DNA of 64,000 bases from Rhodophyticola porphyridii (GTDB lineage Bacteria; Pseudomonadota; Alphaproteobacteria; Rhodobacterales; Rhodobacteraceae), in NCBI RefSeq assembly GCF_003688285.1, contig NZ_RCNT01000002.1, forward strand, positions 1-64,000. The letters are read 5' to 3'. The notes below the pieces were generated by a model that did not search any database, had not been told where the DNA came from, and saw only the letters and a list, made by a program, of their open reading frames with translations. Shown here one piece after another: positions 16,222 through 25,104 of the stretch; position 1 is the first letter of the stretch, and each line of letters starts with the position of its first letter. The translations under genes and the position numbers were made by a program.

Positions 16222-18033
16222 TCATTCCACCGTCACGGATTTCGCCAGATTGCGCGGCTGGTCCACATCGGTGCCTTTGTGAAGTGCGGTGTGATAGGCG
16301 ATGAGTTGCGCCGGGACCGCATAGAGCAGCGGCGCGAAAATCGGGTCCACCTGCGGCATGGTCAGGGTCTTCCAGACCCCGTCCGAGGCTGCCGCCGCGC
16401 CCGGTTTGTCGGTCACGAGCCAGACGCGGCCCTCACGCGCCATGACCTCCTGCATGTTGGAGATCGTCTTGTCGAAGAGCGCGTCGCGGGGGGCGAGCAC
16501 GACCACGGGCACGGTCTTGTCCACCAGCGCGATGGGTCCGTGTTTTAGCTCTCCGGAGGCATAGCCTTCGGCATGAATATAACTGATTTCCTTGAGTTTC
16601 AGCGCGCCTTCAAGCGCCATGGGGAACATCGGGCCGCGGCCGAGGAAAAGGATCGTCTGCGCGCGGGCAAGCGCCCGGGTGCCGCGCCTGATCTCGTCTT
16701 CCAGCGCCAGCGACTGGTTGATCAGTGCCGGCAGGCTGCGCAGCGTGTGCAGCAGCTCCGCCTCGCGCCGGGCGTCGATCCTGCCTTTCTGGCGTGCTGC
16801 GAGAATGGCCAGGTTGGCCAGTACGCCCAACTGGCAGAGAAACGCCTTGGTCGAGGCGACCCCGACCTCGACGCCGGCCAGGATCGGTAGCGCCAGATCG
16901 CTTTCGCGCGCGATGGAGCTTTCGGCCACATTCACGACCGACAGGATATGCGCGGCCTTGCCCGTCGCATAACGCAGGGCGGCCAGCGTGTCGGCCGTTT
17001 CGCCCGACTGGCTGACGAACAAAGCGGCCGCCTGCTCCGAGACGGGCGGTTCGCGGTAGCGGAATTCCGATGCGATATCGACGTCGCAGGGCAGACCGGC
17101 CAGTTGCTCGAACCAGTATTTCGCCACCAGACAGGCGTAATGCGCGGTGCCGCAAGCCACCAGGATCAGCCGGTCGGTCCGGGAAAAATCAACGCTGCCC
17201 TCGGGGATGACCACGGCGTCGCCGGGGGCGTAATGGGTCAGGCAGTCGGCCAGTACGGTGGGCTGTTCGAAAATCTCCTTGACCATGAAATGGCGGTGTC
17301 CGCCCTTGTCGATCTGCGCGGATTTGGAGGAGATCTCGCGCAGATCCCGGTTGGCACGGCGGCCTTCGGCATCGAAGATCTCGGCGCCTGCGCGGGTGAC
17401 GAAGGCGTAATCCCCTTCCTCAAGATAGGTGATCCGGTTTGTCATCGGCGACAGCGCGATGGCGTCGGAGCCCACGAACATCTCGCCATCGCCATGGCCG
17501 ATGGCCAGCGGAGAGCCCTTGCGCGCCGCGACGATCAGATCCTCCTCGCCCTCGAACAGGAAGGCCAGCGCAAAGGCGCCCTCCAGATGCTTCAGCGTTT
17601 CCGCCGCGGCCATCCGGGGGGGCATGCCGTCGTCCAGAAAGCTTTCGCAGAGATGGGCGACGGTTTCGGTATCGGTCTCGCTCTCGAAGACCGCGCCCTT
17701 GAGCCGGTCGCGCAGGTCGCGGAAGTTTTCGATGATGCCGTTATGAACCACCGCAACCCGGCCGGTGCGATGGGGATGGGCATTGGCGACGCTGGGGCCG
17801 CCATGGGTCGCCCATCTTGTGTGTCCGATCCCGGATTTGCCGGGCAGGGGTTCGTGAACCAGAAGATCGGAGAGGTTGACCAGCTTGCCCACGGCGCGCC
17901 GCCGGTCCAGTGCGCCATTCTGCACCGTGGCGATGCCGGCGCTGTCATACCCGCGATATTCCAGCCGTTTCAGGGCTTCGACCAGAATAGGGGCAACCTC
18001 GTGATCCCCAAGCACACCGACAATGCCGCACAT
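16222..18033 (-). CDS. glmS: Glutamine-fructose-6-phosphate aminotransferase
   Basis: A 603-residue enzyme making glucosamine 6-phosphate for peptidoglycan and LPS. MCGIVGV gives Cys2 as the glutaminase nucleophile after Met removal. HTRWATHG and HNGIIEN are class II amidotransferase motifs. Two SIS sugar-isomerase domains follow (CGTAHYACLVAKYWFE; FLGRGPMFPMALEGALKLKE). The C-terminus ends NLAKSVTVE, as is canonical. It lies 5 bp after glmU, its pathway partner, so the two are co-transcribed. Confidence 0.98.
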   Translation of the reverse strand: MCGIVGVLGDHEVAPILVEALKRLEYRGYDSAGIATVQNGALDRRRAVGKLVNLSDLLVHEPLPGKSGIGHTRWATHGGPSVANAHPHRTGRVAVVHNGIIENFRDLRDRLKGAVFESETDTETVAHLCESFLDDGMPPRMAAAETLKHLEGAFALAFLFEGEEDLIVAARKGSPLAIGHGDGEMFVGSDAIALSPMTNRITYLEEGDYAFVTRAGAEIFDAEGRRANRDLREISSKSAQIDKGGHRHFMVKEIFEQPTVLADCLTHYAPGDAVVIPEGSVDFSRTDRLILVACGTAHYACLVAKYWFEQLAGLPCDVDIASEFRYREPPVSEQAAALFVSQSGETADTLAALRYATGKAAHILSVVNVAESSIARESDLALPILAGVEVGVASTKAFLCQLGVLANLAILAARQKGRIDARREAELLHTLRSLPALINQSLALEDEIRRGTRALARAQTILFLGRGPMFPMALEGALKLKEISYIHAEGYASGELKHGPIALVDKTVPVVVLAPRDALFDKTISNMQEVMAREGRVWLVTDKPGAAAASDGVWKTLTMPQVDPIFAPLLYAVPAQLIAYHTALHKGTDVDQPRNLAKSVTVE

Positions 18034-18038
18034 GGTTG

Positions 18039-19385
18039 CTACCCTTTTTTGCTGGCTTTGATGGCGCGCAGCCGGGCCATCAGCTTGGTGGCCAGTCCCG
18101 GCTTGTTGACCTGCTTGCCGCGCGCCAGCGCAAGCGCGCCGGCCGGCACATCCTCGGTGATCACCGAGCCCGAGGCGGTCATCGCTTCCTCGCCGACGGT
18201 GACCGGGGCGACCAGCATCGTGTTCGACCCGATGAAGGCGCGCGCGCCGATCTGGGTTTCGTGCTTCATCACCCCGTCATAGTTGCAGGTGATGGTGCCC
18301 GCACCGATATTGCTGCCCTCGCCAAGCGTGGCATCGCCGATATAGCTGAGATGATTGACCTTGGTGCCTTCGCCGATCCGGGCTTCCTTCACTTCGACGA
18401 AATTGCCGACCCGCGCGCCGTTGCCAAGCTCCGCCCCGGGCCGCAGGCGCGCATAGGGTCCGACGGTGGCCCCGGCGCCCACATGGGCGCCCTCCAGATG
18501 GGAAAAGGCGCGGATCCGCGCTCCGGATTCGACGGTGACGCCGGGGCCGAAGATCACATGGGGCTCCACCTCCGCATCGCGCCCGATCTCGGTGTCATAG
18601 GCGAAAAACACGGTTTCGGGGGCGGTGAGCGTCACGCCGGCCTCCAGCATCCCGGCGCGCCTGGCGGCCTGAAACAGCGCCTCCGCCCGGACCAGCGCGG
18701 CGCGCGTGTCGATGCCCAGTGTTTCGCGTTCCGCCGCGTGGATCGCCGTGGCGGAGAGCCCCGCCGCCGCGGCCAGCGCGGGGATGTCGGTCAGATAGTA
18801 TTCGCCTGCGGCATTGTCGTTTTCGACCTTTTTCAGAAGGCCGGTCAGGGTTGCGGCATCGGCTGCCAACAGCCCGGAATTGCAGAAGGATATGGCCAGC
18901 TGCTCGGGTGTGGCATCCTTGGCCTCGACGATCCGGACCAGCCGGTCCTCCTCCATCAGCAGGCGGCCGTAGCCACCGGGTTCGGCGGCCTCGAAGCCCA
19001 GAACCACGATGTCGTGGCTCCGCCGCGCGACCAGCATCGCGTCGAGCGTTTCGGGCCGGATGAAGGGCGTGTCGCCGTAAAGCACGATCACATCGCCGGC
19101 GAACCCGTCCAGCGCCGGGGCAGCCTGCAGAACGGCGTGGCCTGTGCCAAGCTGTTCGGTCTGGCGGACGCAGATGGCCGATGGATCGAACGCGGCCACC
19201 GCCTCCTCCACCCGCTCGGCGCCATGACCCGTCACGACTACGACCCGCTCGGGGTCCACGGCGGCGCCCGTGCGCATCGCATGGGCGATCAGCGGCGCGC
19301 CCGCGATCTGGTGCAGCACCTTGGGCATTTCGGAGTTCATCCGCGTGCCTTGACCGGCAGCAAGGATTACAAGGGCTGTGGGCAT
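18039..19385 (-). CDS. glmU: Bifunctional GlmU (GlcNAc-1-P uridyltransferase / acetyltransferase)
   Basis: A 448-residue protein that acetylates glucosamine 1-phosphate and couples it to UTP, giving UDP-GlcNAc. The N-terminal nucleotidyltransferase shows LAAGQGTRM and YGDTPF. The C-terminal left-handed beta-helix has repeated hexapeptides, with NHLSYIGDA and NIGAGTITCNYDG around the acetyl-transfer site. It is first gene of glmU-glmS, divergent from gph. Confidence 0.98.
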   Translation of the reverse strand: MPTALVILAAGQGTRMNSEMPKVLHQIAGAPLIAHAMRTGAAVDPERVVVVTGHGAERVEEAVAAFDPSAICVRQTEQLGTGHAVLQAAPALDGFAGDVIVLYGDTPFIRPETLDAMLVARRSHDIVVLGFEAAEPGGYGRLLMEEDRLVRIVEAKDATPEQLAISFCNSGLLAADAATLTGLLKKVENDNAAGEYYLTDIPALAAAAGLSATAIHAAERETLGIDTRAALVRAEALFQAARRAGMLEAGVTLTAPETVFFAYDTEIGRDAEVEPHVIFGPGVTVESGARIRAFSHLEGAHVGAGATVGPYARLRPGAELGNGARVGNFVEVKEARIGEGTKVNHLSYIGDATLGEGSNIGAGTITCNYDGVMKHETQIGARAFIGSNTMLVAPVTVGEEAMTASGSVITEDVPAGALALARGKQVNKPGLATKLMARLRAIKASKKG

Positions 19386-19421
19386 GGGCCTGTCCGCTTG
19401 GTTTTTGGTCTTGTGACCCCG

Positions 19422-19449
19422 GTATTATCCATGCCACCCCGTCGCGCAA
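19422..19449 (-). promoter_or_regulatory. Candidate glmU-glmS promoter
   Basis: On the minus strand TTGCGC (19449-19444) and TAATAC (19427-19422) are spaced 16 nt, about 37 nt before the glmU start. Confidence 0.4.
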
Positions 19450-19524
19450 GGACGGCGTGGGTCAATTCGGCCTACGGTTCATTTCAGGAGCAGGCGGAAA
19501 CCTGCCGAAAGACGGGGGGCCAGG

Positions 19525-20190
19525 ATGCGCTGTGTGATCTTCGATCTGGACGGGACGCTGGCGGATACGTCCGGCGATCTGATCGCGGCCGCGAACGCGG
19601 CGCTGGAGGCTTTGGGTCACTCGCCGCAACTTGTCCCGGGGCGGGATGACGCCACCGCGTTTCGCGGCGGGCGGGCGATGTTGAAGCTGGGCTTCGAGCG
19701 GTTGGGCATCACGGGAGCCGCCGCCGATGTGGACGAAGGCTATCCGGTCCTGTTGCAGGCCTATGGCGCCGCCATCGACACCCACACCACGCTTTACCCC
19801 GGCGCGATGGCGGCGGTCGACCGGCTGCGCCGTGACGGCGTGGCGGTGGGGATCTGCACCAACAAACCTCAGGGTCTGGCCGAAACGCTGATGACCCGGC
19901 TGGGGGTCCGCGACAGTTTCGCCTCGCTGGTGGGCGCCGACACGCTGCCGGTGCGCAAGCCCGATCCCGCGCCCTATCTGCTGGCGGTGGAGCAGGCCGG
20001 GGGCGACCCGGCCCGGTCGCTTCTGATCGGCGATACCGAGACCGACCGGAAAACCGCCCGCGCCGCGGGGGTGCCGTGCGTTCTGGTGGCGTTCGGCCCC
20101 GATGGCCGCGGCGTCAACGCGCTTGCGCCCGAGGCTTTGCTGGAGCGCTACGACGATCTGGACAGTATCGTAGGCCGCCTGATCGTCTGA
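19525..20190 (+). CDS. gph: HAD-family phosphatase, probable phosphoglycolate phosphatase
   Basis: A 221-residue HAD hydrolase. Motif I is DLDGTLADT with the nucleophilic Asp, motif II is CTNKPQ, motif III is the Lys in VRKPDP, and motif IV is GDTETD. The cap insertion after motif I puts it in the Gph-like subgroup, which removes 2-phosphoglycolate formed by oxygen damage to DNA or by RuBisCO. The exact substrate is inferred from family resemblance. Confidence 0.87.
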   Translation: MRCVIFDLDGTLADTSGDLIAAANAALEALGHSPQLVPGRDDATAFRGGRAMLKLGFERLGITGAAADVDEGYPVLLQAYGAAIDTHTTLYPGAMAAVDRLRRDGVAVGICTNKPQGLAETLMTRLGVRDSFASLVGADTLPVRKPDPAPYLLAVEQAGGDPARSLLIGDTETDRKTARAAGVPCVLVAFGPDGRGVNALAPEALLERYDDLDSIVGRLIV

Positions 20191-20297
20191 CCGCGCAGCG
20201 GGCACATGCCTTGCCTGACAGGCCGGGCGATGTTCCCGGCACCGCATTTACCCCGATTGGAGGTCTCGCGCAGGCCTTTCGCGCACGCTGCTTGGGA

Positions 20298-20325
20298 TTG
20301 ACGCCGCCACGCTGTCGCCTAACCT
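20298..20325 (+). promoter_or_regulatory. Promoter that would give a leaderless aminotransferase mRNA
   Basis: TTGACG (20298-20303) and TAACCT (20320-20325) with a 16-nt spacer. The start codon at 20333 is only 8 nt past the -10, so transcription would begin at or beside the A of the ATG. No Shine-Dalgarno sequence is present. Confidence 0.45.
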
Positions 20326-20332
20326 GCCGGGT

Positions 20333-21526
20333 ATGGACAAACTCATCTTCACCGGCAGCTTTACGCAACAGGAGCCGATCCCCGAGGCGGGCATCGACGC
20401 CGCGCTGAAGGTTCTGCGTCACGGGCGTCTGCACCGCTACAATCTCAAGTCCGAAGAAGCGGGGGAAACCGCGCTTATGGAGGAGGAATTCGCAGCCTTC
20501 ACCGGGGCCAGATACGCGCTGGCCGTCGCCTCCGGCGGGTACGCCATGGCTTGTGCGTTGCGCGCGCTGGGCGTGGCCCCGGGTGACAAGGTGCTGTCGA
20601 ACGGGTTCACTTTGGCCCCCGTGCCCGGCGCGATTGCCAGCCTGGGCGCAGTGCCGGTTTTCGTGGAGACCACCGAAAGCCTGACCATCGACCTGCCCGA
20701 TCTGGCGGAAAAGGCGGCAAGCTCCGGCGCGCGGGTGCTGCTTTTGTCCCATATGCGCGGGCATATCTGCGACATGGGCGCGCTGATGGAGATCTGCGAC
20801 CGCGCAGGCATCGTGGTGGTGGAGGATTGCGCCCACACGATGGGCGCGGAATGGGATGGCGTGCCATCGGGGCGCCACGGCGTGTTCGGCTGCTACTCGG
20901 CGCAGACCTACAAGCACATCAATTCCGGTGAGGGCGGGCTGCTGGTTTCCGACGATGCCGACCTGATGGCGCGGGCGATCATGCAATCCGGTAGCTACAT
21001 GCTCTATGGGCGCCATCGCGCCGCGCCCCCGGCGGAGGTTTTCGAGCGGGTGAAATACGTCACCCCCAATATTTCGGGCCGGATGGACAATCTGCGTGCC
21101 GCGATCCTGCGGCCGCAACTGGCCGATCTGCCGGCGCAGATCGCGCGGTGGAACGCGCTTTACCGAACCGTGGAAGAGGGGCTGCGCAACACGCCCGGCC
21201 TGCGGGTCATCGAGCGCGATCCGCGCGAACGGTTCGTGGGCTCGTCGATCCAGTTCCTTCTGCCCGGCGCAGCGCCCGAAACGATCGGGCAGGTTCTTGC
21301 CGGATGCCTTGCGCGCGGCGTGGAGCTGAAATGGTTCGGCGCGGCCGAGCCCGTGGCCTTCACCTCGCGCTATGACAGCTGGCGCTATGCCCCGGCGCAG
21401 CGCCTGCCGCGAACCGATGCGGTTCTGGCCGGGCTGATGGACATGCGTCTGCCGCTGACCTTTTCGCAAGAGGATTGCAGCCTCATCGCCTCCATCATCC
21501 GCGACGAGGTCCGCGCGGCGGCGTGA
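20333..21526 (+). CDS. DegT/DnrJ/EryC1/StrS-family aminotransferase
   Basis: A 397-residue PLP enzyme. The PLP lysine is Lys194 in SAQTYKHINSGEGG, and the aspartate that contacts the pyridine nitrogen is in VVVEDCAHTMGA (Asp165). Members usually aminate keto-sugars for surface polysaccharides, but no sugar-nucleotide genes are near, so the substrate may differ. It has no ribosome-binding site and a promoter immediately upstream, suggesting a leaderless transcript. It lies alone between gph and ivd. Confidence 0.88.
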   Translation: MDKLIFTGSFTQQEPIPEAGIDAALKVLRHGRLHRYNLKSEEAGETALMEEEFAAFTGARYALAVASGGYAMACALRALGVAPGDKVLSNGFTLAPVPGAIASLGAVPVFVETTESLTIDLPDLAEKAASSGARVLLLSHMRGHICDMGALMEICDRAGIVVVEDCAHTMGAEWDGVPSGRHGVFGCYSAQTYKHINSGEGGLLVSDDADLMARAIMQSGSYMLYGRHRAAPPAEVFERVKYVTPNISGRMDNLRAAILRPQLADLPAQIARWNALYRTVEEGLRNTPGLRVIERDPRERFVGSSIQFLLPGAAPETIGQVLAGCLARGVELKWFGAAEPVAFTSRYDSWRYAPAQRLPRTDAVLAGLMDMRLPLTFSQEDCSLIASIIRDEVRAAA

Positions 21527-21566
21527 TCTGCGCGATCTGCGGGCCGCGCGGGGGGCGCGATACGTT

Positions 21567-21610
21567 TTGACTCGGGAAGTATGCTGCGCTAATAACTGAA
21601 CAAGCGTTCA
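21567..21610 (+). promoter_or_regulatory. ivd promoter with a palindromic operator at the transcription start
   Basis: TTGACT (21567-21572), 17-nt spacer, TAATAA (21590-21595). The perfect palindrome TGAACAAGCGTTCA (arms TGAAC/GTTCA) at 21597-21610 covers the expected start of transcription. This is the layout of a repressor operator, of a TetR-like kind common in acyl-CoA catabolism. No regulator gene is adjacent. Confidence 0.65.
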
Positions 21611-21630
21611 ATTAGGGGGAGGGACCGCCC

Positions 21631-22794
21631 ATGTTCATGGCTTCAATGACATTCGATCTGGGCGAGGATGTGAATGCGTTGCGCGATATGGTGCATCGCT
21701 GGGCCCAGGAGCGGATCAGGCCGATTGCGGCCGATATCGATGCCTCGAACGAGTTTCCGGCGGATCTCTGGCAGGAGATGGGAGAACTGGGCCTGCTCGG
21801 CATCACGGTGGAAGAGGAGTTCGGCGGCGCGGGCATGGGCTATCTCGCCCATGTGATCGCGGTGGAGGAGATCGCGCGCGCCTCGGCCTCGGTCTCGCTG
21901 TCCTATGGGGCGCATTCGAACCTTTGCGTGAACCAGATCAAGCTGAACGGCTCGCCCGCGCAGAAGGCGAAGTATCTGCCCGGTCTGGTCAGCGGCCAGC
22001 ATGTGGGCGCTCTGGCGATGTCGGAGGCAGGGGCCGGTTCGGACGTGGTGGGCATGAAGCTGCGCGCCGAGAAGCGGAACGACCGCTACATCCTGAACGG
22101 CACGAAATACTGGATCACCAATGGCCCCGACGCGGATACGCTCGTGGTCTATGCCAAGACCGATCCGGAGGCTGGCAGCAAGGGTATCACCGCCTTTCTT
22201 ATAGAAAAAGATATGACGGGGTTCAGCACTTCGCCGCATTTCGACAAGCTTGGCATGCGCGGCTCGAACACGGCGGAGTTGATCTTCGAGGATGTGGAAG
22301 TGCCGTTCGACAACGTTCTGGGCGAGGAAGGCAAGGGCGTGCGCGTTCTGATGTCGGGGCTCGATTACGAGCGCGTGGTGCTGAGCGGCATCGGCACCGG
22401 GATCATGGCGGCCTGTCTGGACGAGATCATGCCTTATATGGTGGAGCGCAAGCAGTTCGGCCAGAGCATCGGGAATTTCCAGCTGATGCAGGGCAAGATC
22501 GCCGACATGTATACCAAGATGAACTCTGCGCGCGCCTATGTCTACGAGGTGGCAAAGGCCTGCGACAGGGGTGAGGTGACGCGGCAGGATGCGGCGGCCT
22601 GCGTGCTCTATGCGTCCGAAGAGGCGATGGTCGTGGCCCATCAGGCGGTGCAGGCAATGGGCGGCGCGGGCTTCATGAATGACAGCGCCGTCAGCCGGAT
22701 CTTCCGCGATGCCAAACTGATGGAGATCGGTGCGGGCACAAGTGAGATCCGCCGGATGCTGGTGGGCCGCGAGATGATGGCGGCAATGGCCTGA
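21631..22794 (+). CDS. ivd: Isovaleryl-CoA dehydrogenase
   Basis: A 387-residue acyl-CoA dehydrogenase that oxidises isovaleryl-CoA to 3-methylcrotonyl-CoA in leucine degradation, passing electrons to ETF. FAD-binding motifs [12 protein letters not shown] and [10 protein letters not shown] are present. The catalytic base is Glu247 in [11 protein letters not shown], the helix-G position peculiar to isovaleryl-CoA dehydrogenase rather than the C-terminal position of other family members. [15 protein letters not shown] closes the protein. GGGGGAGG before the ATG at 21631 supports the start. The other leucine genes follow from 25.1 kb. Confidence 0.95.
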   Translation: MFMASMTFDLGEDVNALRDMVHRWAQERIRPIAADIDASNEFPADLWQEMGELGLLGITVEEEFGGAGMGYLAHVIAVEEIARASASVSLSYGAHSNLCVNQIKLNGSPAQKAKYLPGLVSGQHVGALAMSEAGAGSDVVGMKLRAEKRNDRYILNGTKYWITNGPDADTLVVYAKTDPEAGSKGITAFLIEKDMTGFSTSPHFDKLGMRGSNTAELIFEDVEVPFDNVLGEEGKGVRVLMSGLDYERVVLSGIGTGIMAACLDEIMPYMVERKQFGQSIGNFQLMQGKIADMYTKMNSARAYVYEVAKACDRGEVTRQDAAACVLYASEEAMVVAHQAVQAMGGAGFMNDSAVSRIFRDAKLMEIGAGTSEIRRMLVGREMMAAMA

Positions 22795-22799
22795 ACGGG

Positions 22800-23198
22800 A
22801 TGGAAGACCTGGCCGATCTCAGCGTGACCGAAGGCGTCCTTCACGGCGACCTGGCGGGCGTGGCCATGGTGTTGGAATGGATCGCGGCGCTGATCAGCAT
22901 CCTCGCGATCGCGGTGATGCTGATCGGGGCGGCCCGGTTTCTCTATGGCTTCGTCATCGGCGAGGCCAAGATCGCCAAGACCGACCGCGCGCGGATCCTG
23001 AACGAGGAGCGGGTCGAGCTTGGCCGCTATATCCTTGCCGGGCTGGAACTGTTCATCGTGGCCGATATCATCCACACCGCGCTGAGCTTTGCCTTGGGCG
23101 ATCTGGTCTTTCTGGGGCTGCTGGTGCTGATCAGGTCCGCCATCAGCTTCTTTCTCGATCGCGAGATCGAAGGTATCCGCCGGGACCCCGAACGATGA
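22800..23198 (+). CDS. DUF1622 family membrane protein
   Basis: A 132-residue inner-membrane protein with three hydrophobic segments. The conserved block ELGRYILAGLELFIVADI and the ending LIRSAISFFLDREI are diagnostic of DUF1622. Function unknown. It begins 5 bp after ivd, and its stop overlaps the start of the next frame (ATGA at 23195), so it is part of the ivd transcript. Confidence 0.85.
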   Translation: MEDLADLSVTEGVLHGDLAGVAMVLEWIAALISILAIAVMLIGAARFLYGFVIGEAKIAKTDRARILNEERVELGRYILAGLELFIVADIIHTALSFALGDLVFLGLLVLIRSAISFFLDREIEGIRRDPER

Positions 23199-23502
23199 GC
23201 CCGGGCATGAAGATCAGCTTCGCCGCGCTTCTGGCCTGCGCCGGCGTTCTGGGTATGGTCTGGGGTCAGCGCGCCATCCCGCCCGGTGAGACCGAGATCA
23301 TGCCGGTGTCGCGGCGCAATATGTGGCCGAGACCGGCGGGACGCCGACCGACTGCTTTGCGCGGCCTTCGGCGCTGGAGGGTGTGCGGCTGGTGGTGATC
23401 TGCGAAAATGACCGGGACACACCCTGGGCGCGCGCCGTCGACATCTACGGCGCGACGGTGGATATCGGGCCGGATCTTCTGGCGGAGGAGCTGCGGACAT
23501 GA
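23195..23502 (+). pseudogene. Small exported protein gene with a frameshift
   Basis: Reading from ATG 23195 gives a signal-peptide-like start (MKISFAALLACAGVLGM from the internal Met) and runs to about GETEIM near 23300, then drifts into Arg/Trp-rich nonsense and stops at 23398. The frame that ends at 23502 reads sensibly after that point: AQYVAETGGTPTDCFARPS, then VRLVVICEND and a DIYGATVDI tail, ending on a TGA that overlaps the next ATG (23499). Both ends keep translational coupling with their neighbours, so a single indel near 23300 broke a roughly 100-residue protein. It could be a real mutation or a sequence error. Family unknown. Confidence 0.75.
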
Positions 23503-24218
23503 GCGATTTTGACGGCCTGAAGGCCTTGTTTTTCAACACATCCCTGAAACTCAAACCCGAGGAGAGCCACACTCAGCTTTTGATGAATGCCTCTGCCGCG
23601 ATCATGGAAAAGCAGGGTGTGACGGTGGAGCATGTGCATATCGCAACCTCGGATGTGAAACCCGGTGTTTACCCGGACATGACCGAACATGGCTATGACA
23701 CCGATGGTTGGCCCGCGATCTGGGAGAAGGTTGAGGCGGCCGATATTCTGGTCATCGGCACACCGCTCTGGCTGGGCGAGGAAAGCAGCTTGTGCAGGAT
23801 CCTGATCGAGCGGCTTTATGGCATGTCGGGGATGCTGAACGACAAGGGGCAGAGCATCTATTACGGAAAGGTGGGCGGCTGCGTGATCACCGGCAACGAG
23901 GATGGGATCAAACATGCTGCGATGACGATCGGTTATGCGCTGAGCCATCTGGGCGTGACGATCCCGCCGCAGGCAGATTGCGGCTGGATCGGCGAGGCGG
24001 GGCCCGGTGCGTCGTATGGCGACGATGACGGGGCGGGCGGACAGGTGGGGTTCGACAATGATTTCACCAAGCGCAACACAACGATCATGACCTGGAACCT
24101 GATGCATCTGGCCAAGCTGCTGAAGGAGGCGGGCGGCCTCCCGAACGAGGGCAACGACCGCCGCGCGTGGAAGGCGGGATGCCGGTTCGACTATGAAAAC
24201 CCGGAGTATCGTGCGTGA
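23499..24218 (+). CDS. Flavodoxin-family / NADPH-dependent FMN reductase-like protein
   Basis: A 239-residue protein with LKALFFNTSLKLKPEESHT, the phosphate-loop region of the FMN-reductase branch of flavodoxin folds, and ILVIGTPLWLGEESS at the flavin-ring contact. GCVITGNEDGIKH follows. It probably binds FMN and reduces flavins or quinones. It is translationally coupled to the frameshifted gene upstream (ATGA overlap), as the last gene of the ivd transcript. Confidence 0.82.
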   Translation: MSDFDGLKALFFNTSLKLKPEESHTQLLMNASAAIMEKQGVTVEHVHIATSDVKPGVYPDMTEHGYDTDGWPAIWEKVEAADILVIGTPLWLGEESSLCRILIERLYGMSGMLNDKGQSIYYGKVGGCVITGNEDGIKHAAMTIGYALSHLGVTIPPQADCGWIGEAGPGASYGDDDGAGGQVGFDNDFTKRNTTIMTWNLMHLAKLLKEAGGLPNEGNDRRAWKAGCRFDYENPEYRA

Positions 24219-24240
24219 CGGGTTCCGGGCCTAACCATTG

Positions 24241-24316
24241 GCTGAGCGCCGGTGCTCAGCGTCTATGCCGGGGTGGCCAGAGTACCCTGCCTGCCCGAGC
24301 TGCTGCACGGGCAGGC
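24241..24316. terminator. Two hairpins between convergent genes
   Basis: GCTGAGC/GCTCAGC (24241-24260, 7 bp) and GCCTGCCCG/CGGGCAGGC (24289-24316, 9 bp) lie between the flavodoxin-like gene and ompW, which converge. No T-tract is present, but tandem hairpins here suggest a two-way terminator. Confidence 0.45.
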
Positions 24317-24328
24317 TGCATGTTGCGT

Positions 24329-24943
24329 TCAGAAGCGCAGCACGTAGGAGATGCCATAGACCATCGGATCAATCTCGGCAGTGCCGATATAGGCCCCGTC
24401 CAGATGGACGTCGGCGTCGATATCCATCCAACGGATATTGAAGCGGATCGCGGAGCGATCAGAAACCGCGTAGTCGATACCGGCCTGAAGGGCGAGCCCG
24501 AAACTGTTGTCGATATCCAGCACCCGGCCGGAGAGTGCGCCCACGGCGTCGACATCCAGAAACGCGGTGTAGTTCACACCTGCACCGACAAAGGGTGTGA
24601 GCGCGCTGTCATTGGCGAAATGATAGTTCAGCGAGACGGTGGGGGGCAAGTGTGTGGCCGTGCCAACCTCCCCCACCCCGGCAAGAGAAATCGTGTGCTC
24701 GAATGGCGTGGCCGCCAGAAGCTCGATGCCGAGATTGTCGCGTATGAAATATTCCAACGTGATGGTCGGGCGGATATCATCGTCGATAGAGGAGGCTGCG
24801 CCGTCAAGGACGCCGGTGCTGGATTGGGGATTGACCGATCCGATGCCGAAGCCAAGGGTCCAGTCACCCGCCTGCTGCGCGGTCGCGGCGCCTGCCGAGG
24901 CAAGCAGAGCAATCATGGCGAGGGACGAAATCGAGGTTCTCAT
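24329..24943 (-). CDS. ompW: OmpW-family outer membrane protein
   Basis: A 204-residue beta-barrel. The signal peptide MRTSISSLAMIALLASA...TAQQ precedes alternating barrel strands. LEYFIRDNLGIELLAATPF, LPPTVSLNYHF, TPFVGAGVNYT and the C-terminal aromatic residue (SYVLRF) are OmpW hallmarks. The start at 24943 has AAAGG upstream. It is divergent from mccB, with an FNR-like box 58 bp ahead of its start, which fits the redox control known for ompW in other bacteria. Confidence 0.92.
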   Translation of the reverse strand: MRTSISSLAMIALLASAGAATAQQAGDWTLGFGIGSVNPQSSTGVLDGAASSIDDDIRPTITLEYFIRDNLGIELLAATPFEHTISLAGVGEVGTATHLPPTVSLNYHFANDSALTPFVGAGVNYTAFLDVDAVGALSGRVLDIDNSFGLALQAGIDYAVSDRSAIRFNIRWMDIDADVHLDGAYIGTAEIDPMVYGISYVLRF

Positions 24944-25001
24944 TTTTATGCCTTTCAGTTTGCGCGCTCCTCGGTCTTGCGCCTGCCGCACCGCAGCAAC
25001 A

Positions 25002-25015
25002 TTGATCTGGGTCAA
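25002..25015. promoter_or_regulatory. FNR/FnrL-type box
   Basis: TTGATCTGGGTCAA matches the FNR-family consensus TTGAT-N4-ATCAA with one mismatch. It lies between divergent ompW (start 24943) and mccB (start 25105). The distance suits activation of ompW under low oxygen. Confidence 0.65.
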
Positions 25016-25104
25016 GCGATGCGACGGTTGCGCTGCGACAAAATGGTTGTGCCTGAAAGGCGTATCGCTAACACATCCCGTTCCAGTCCAAGAGGCAGAT
25101 AAGA

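Noticed and set aside
18036-19649. 537-codon plus-strand open frame opposite glmU
   Set aside because: Shadow of glmU, which has all expected motifs.
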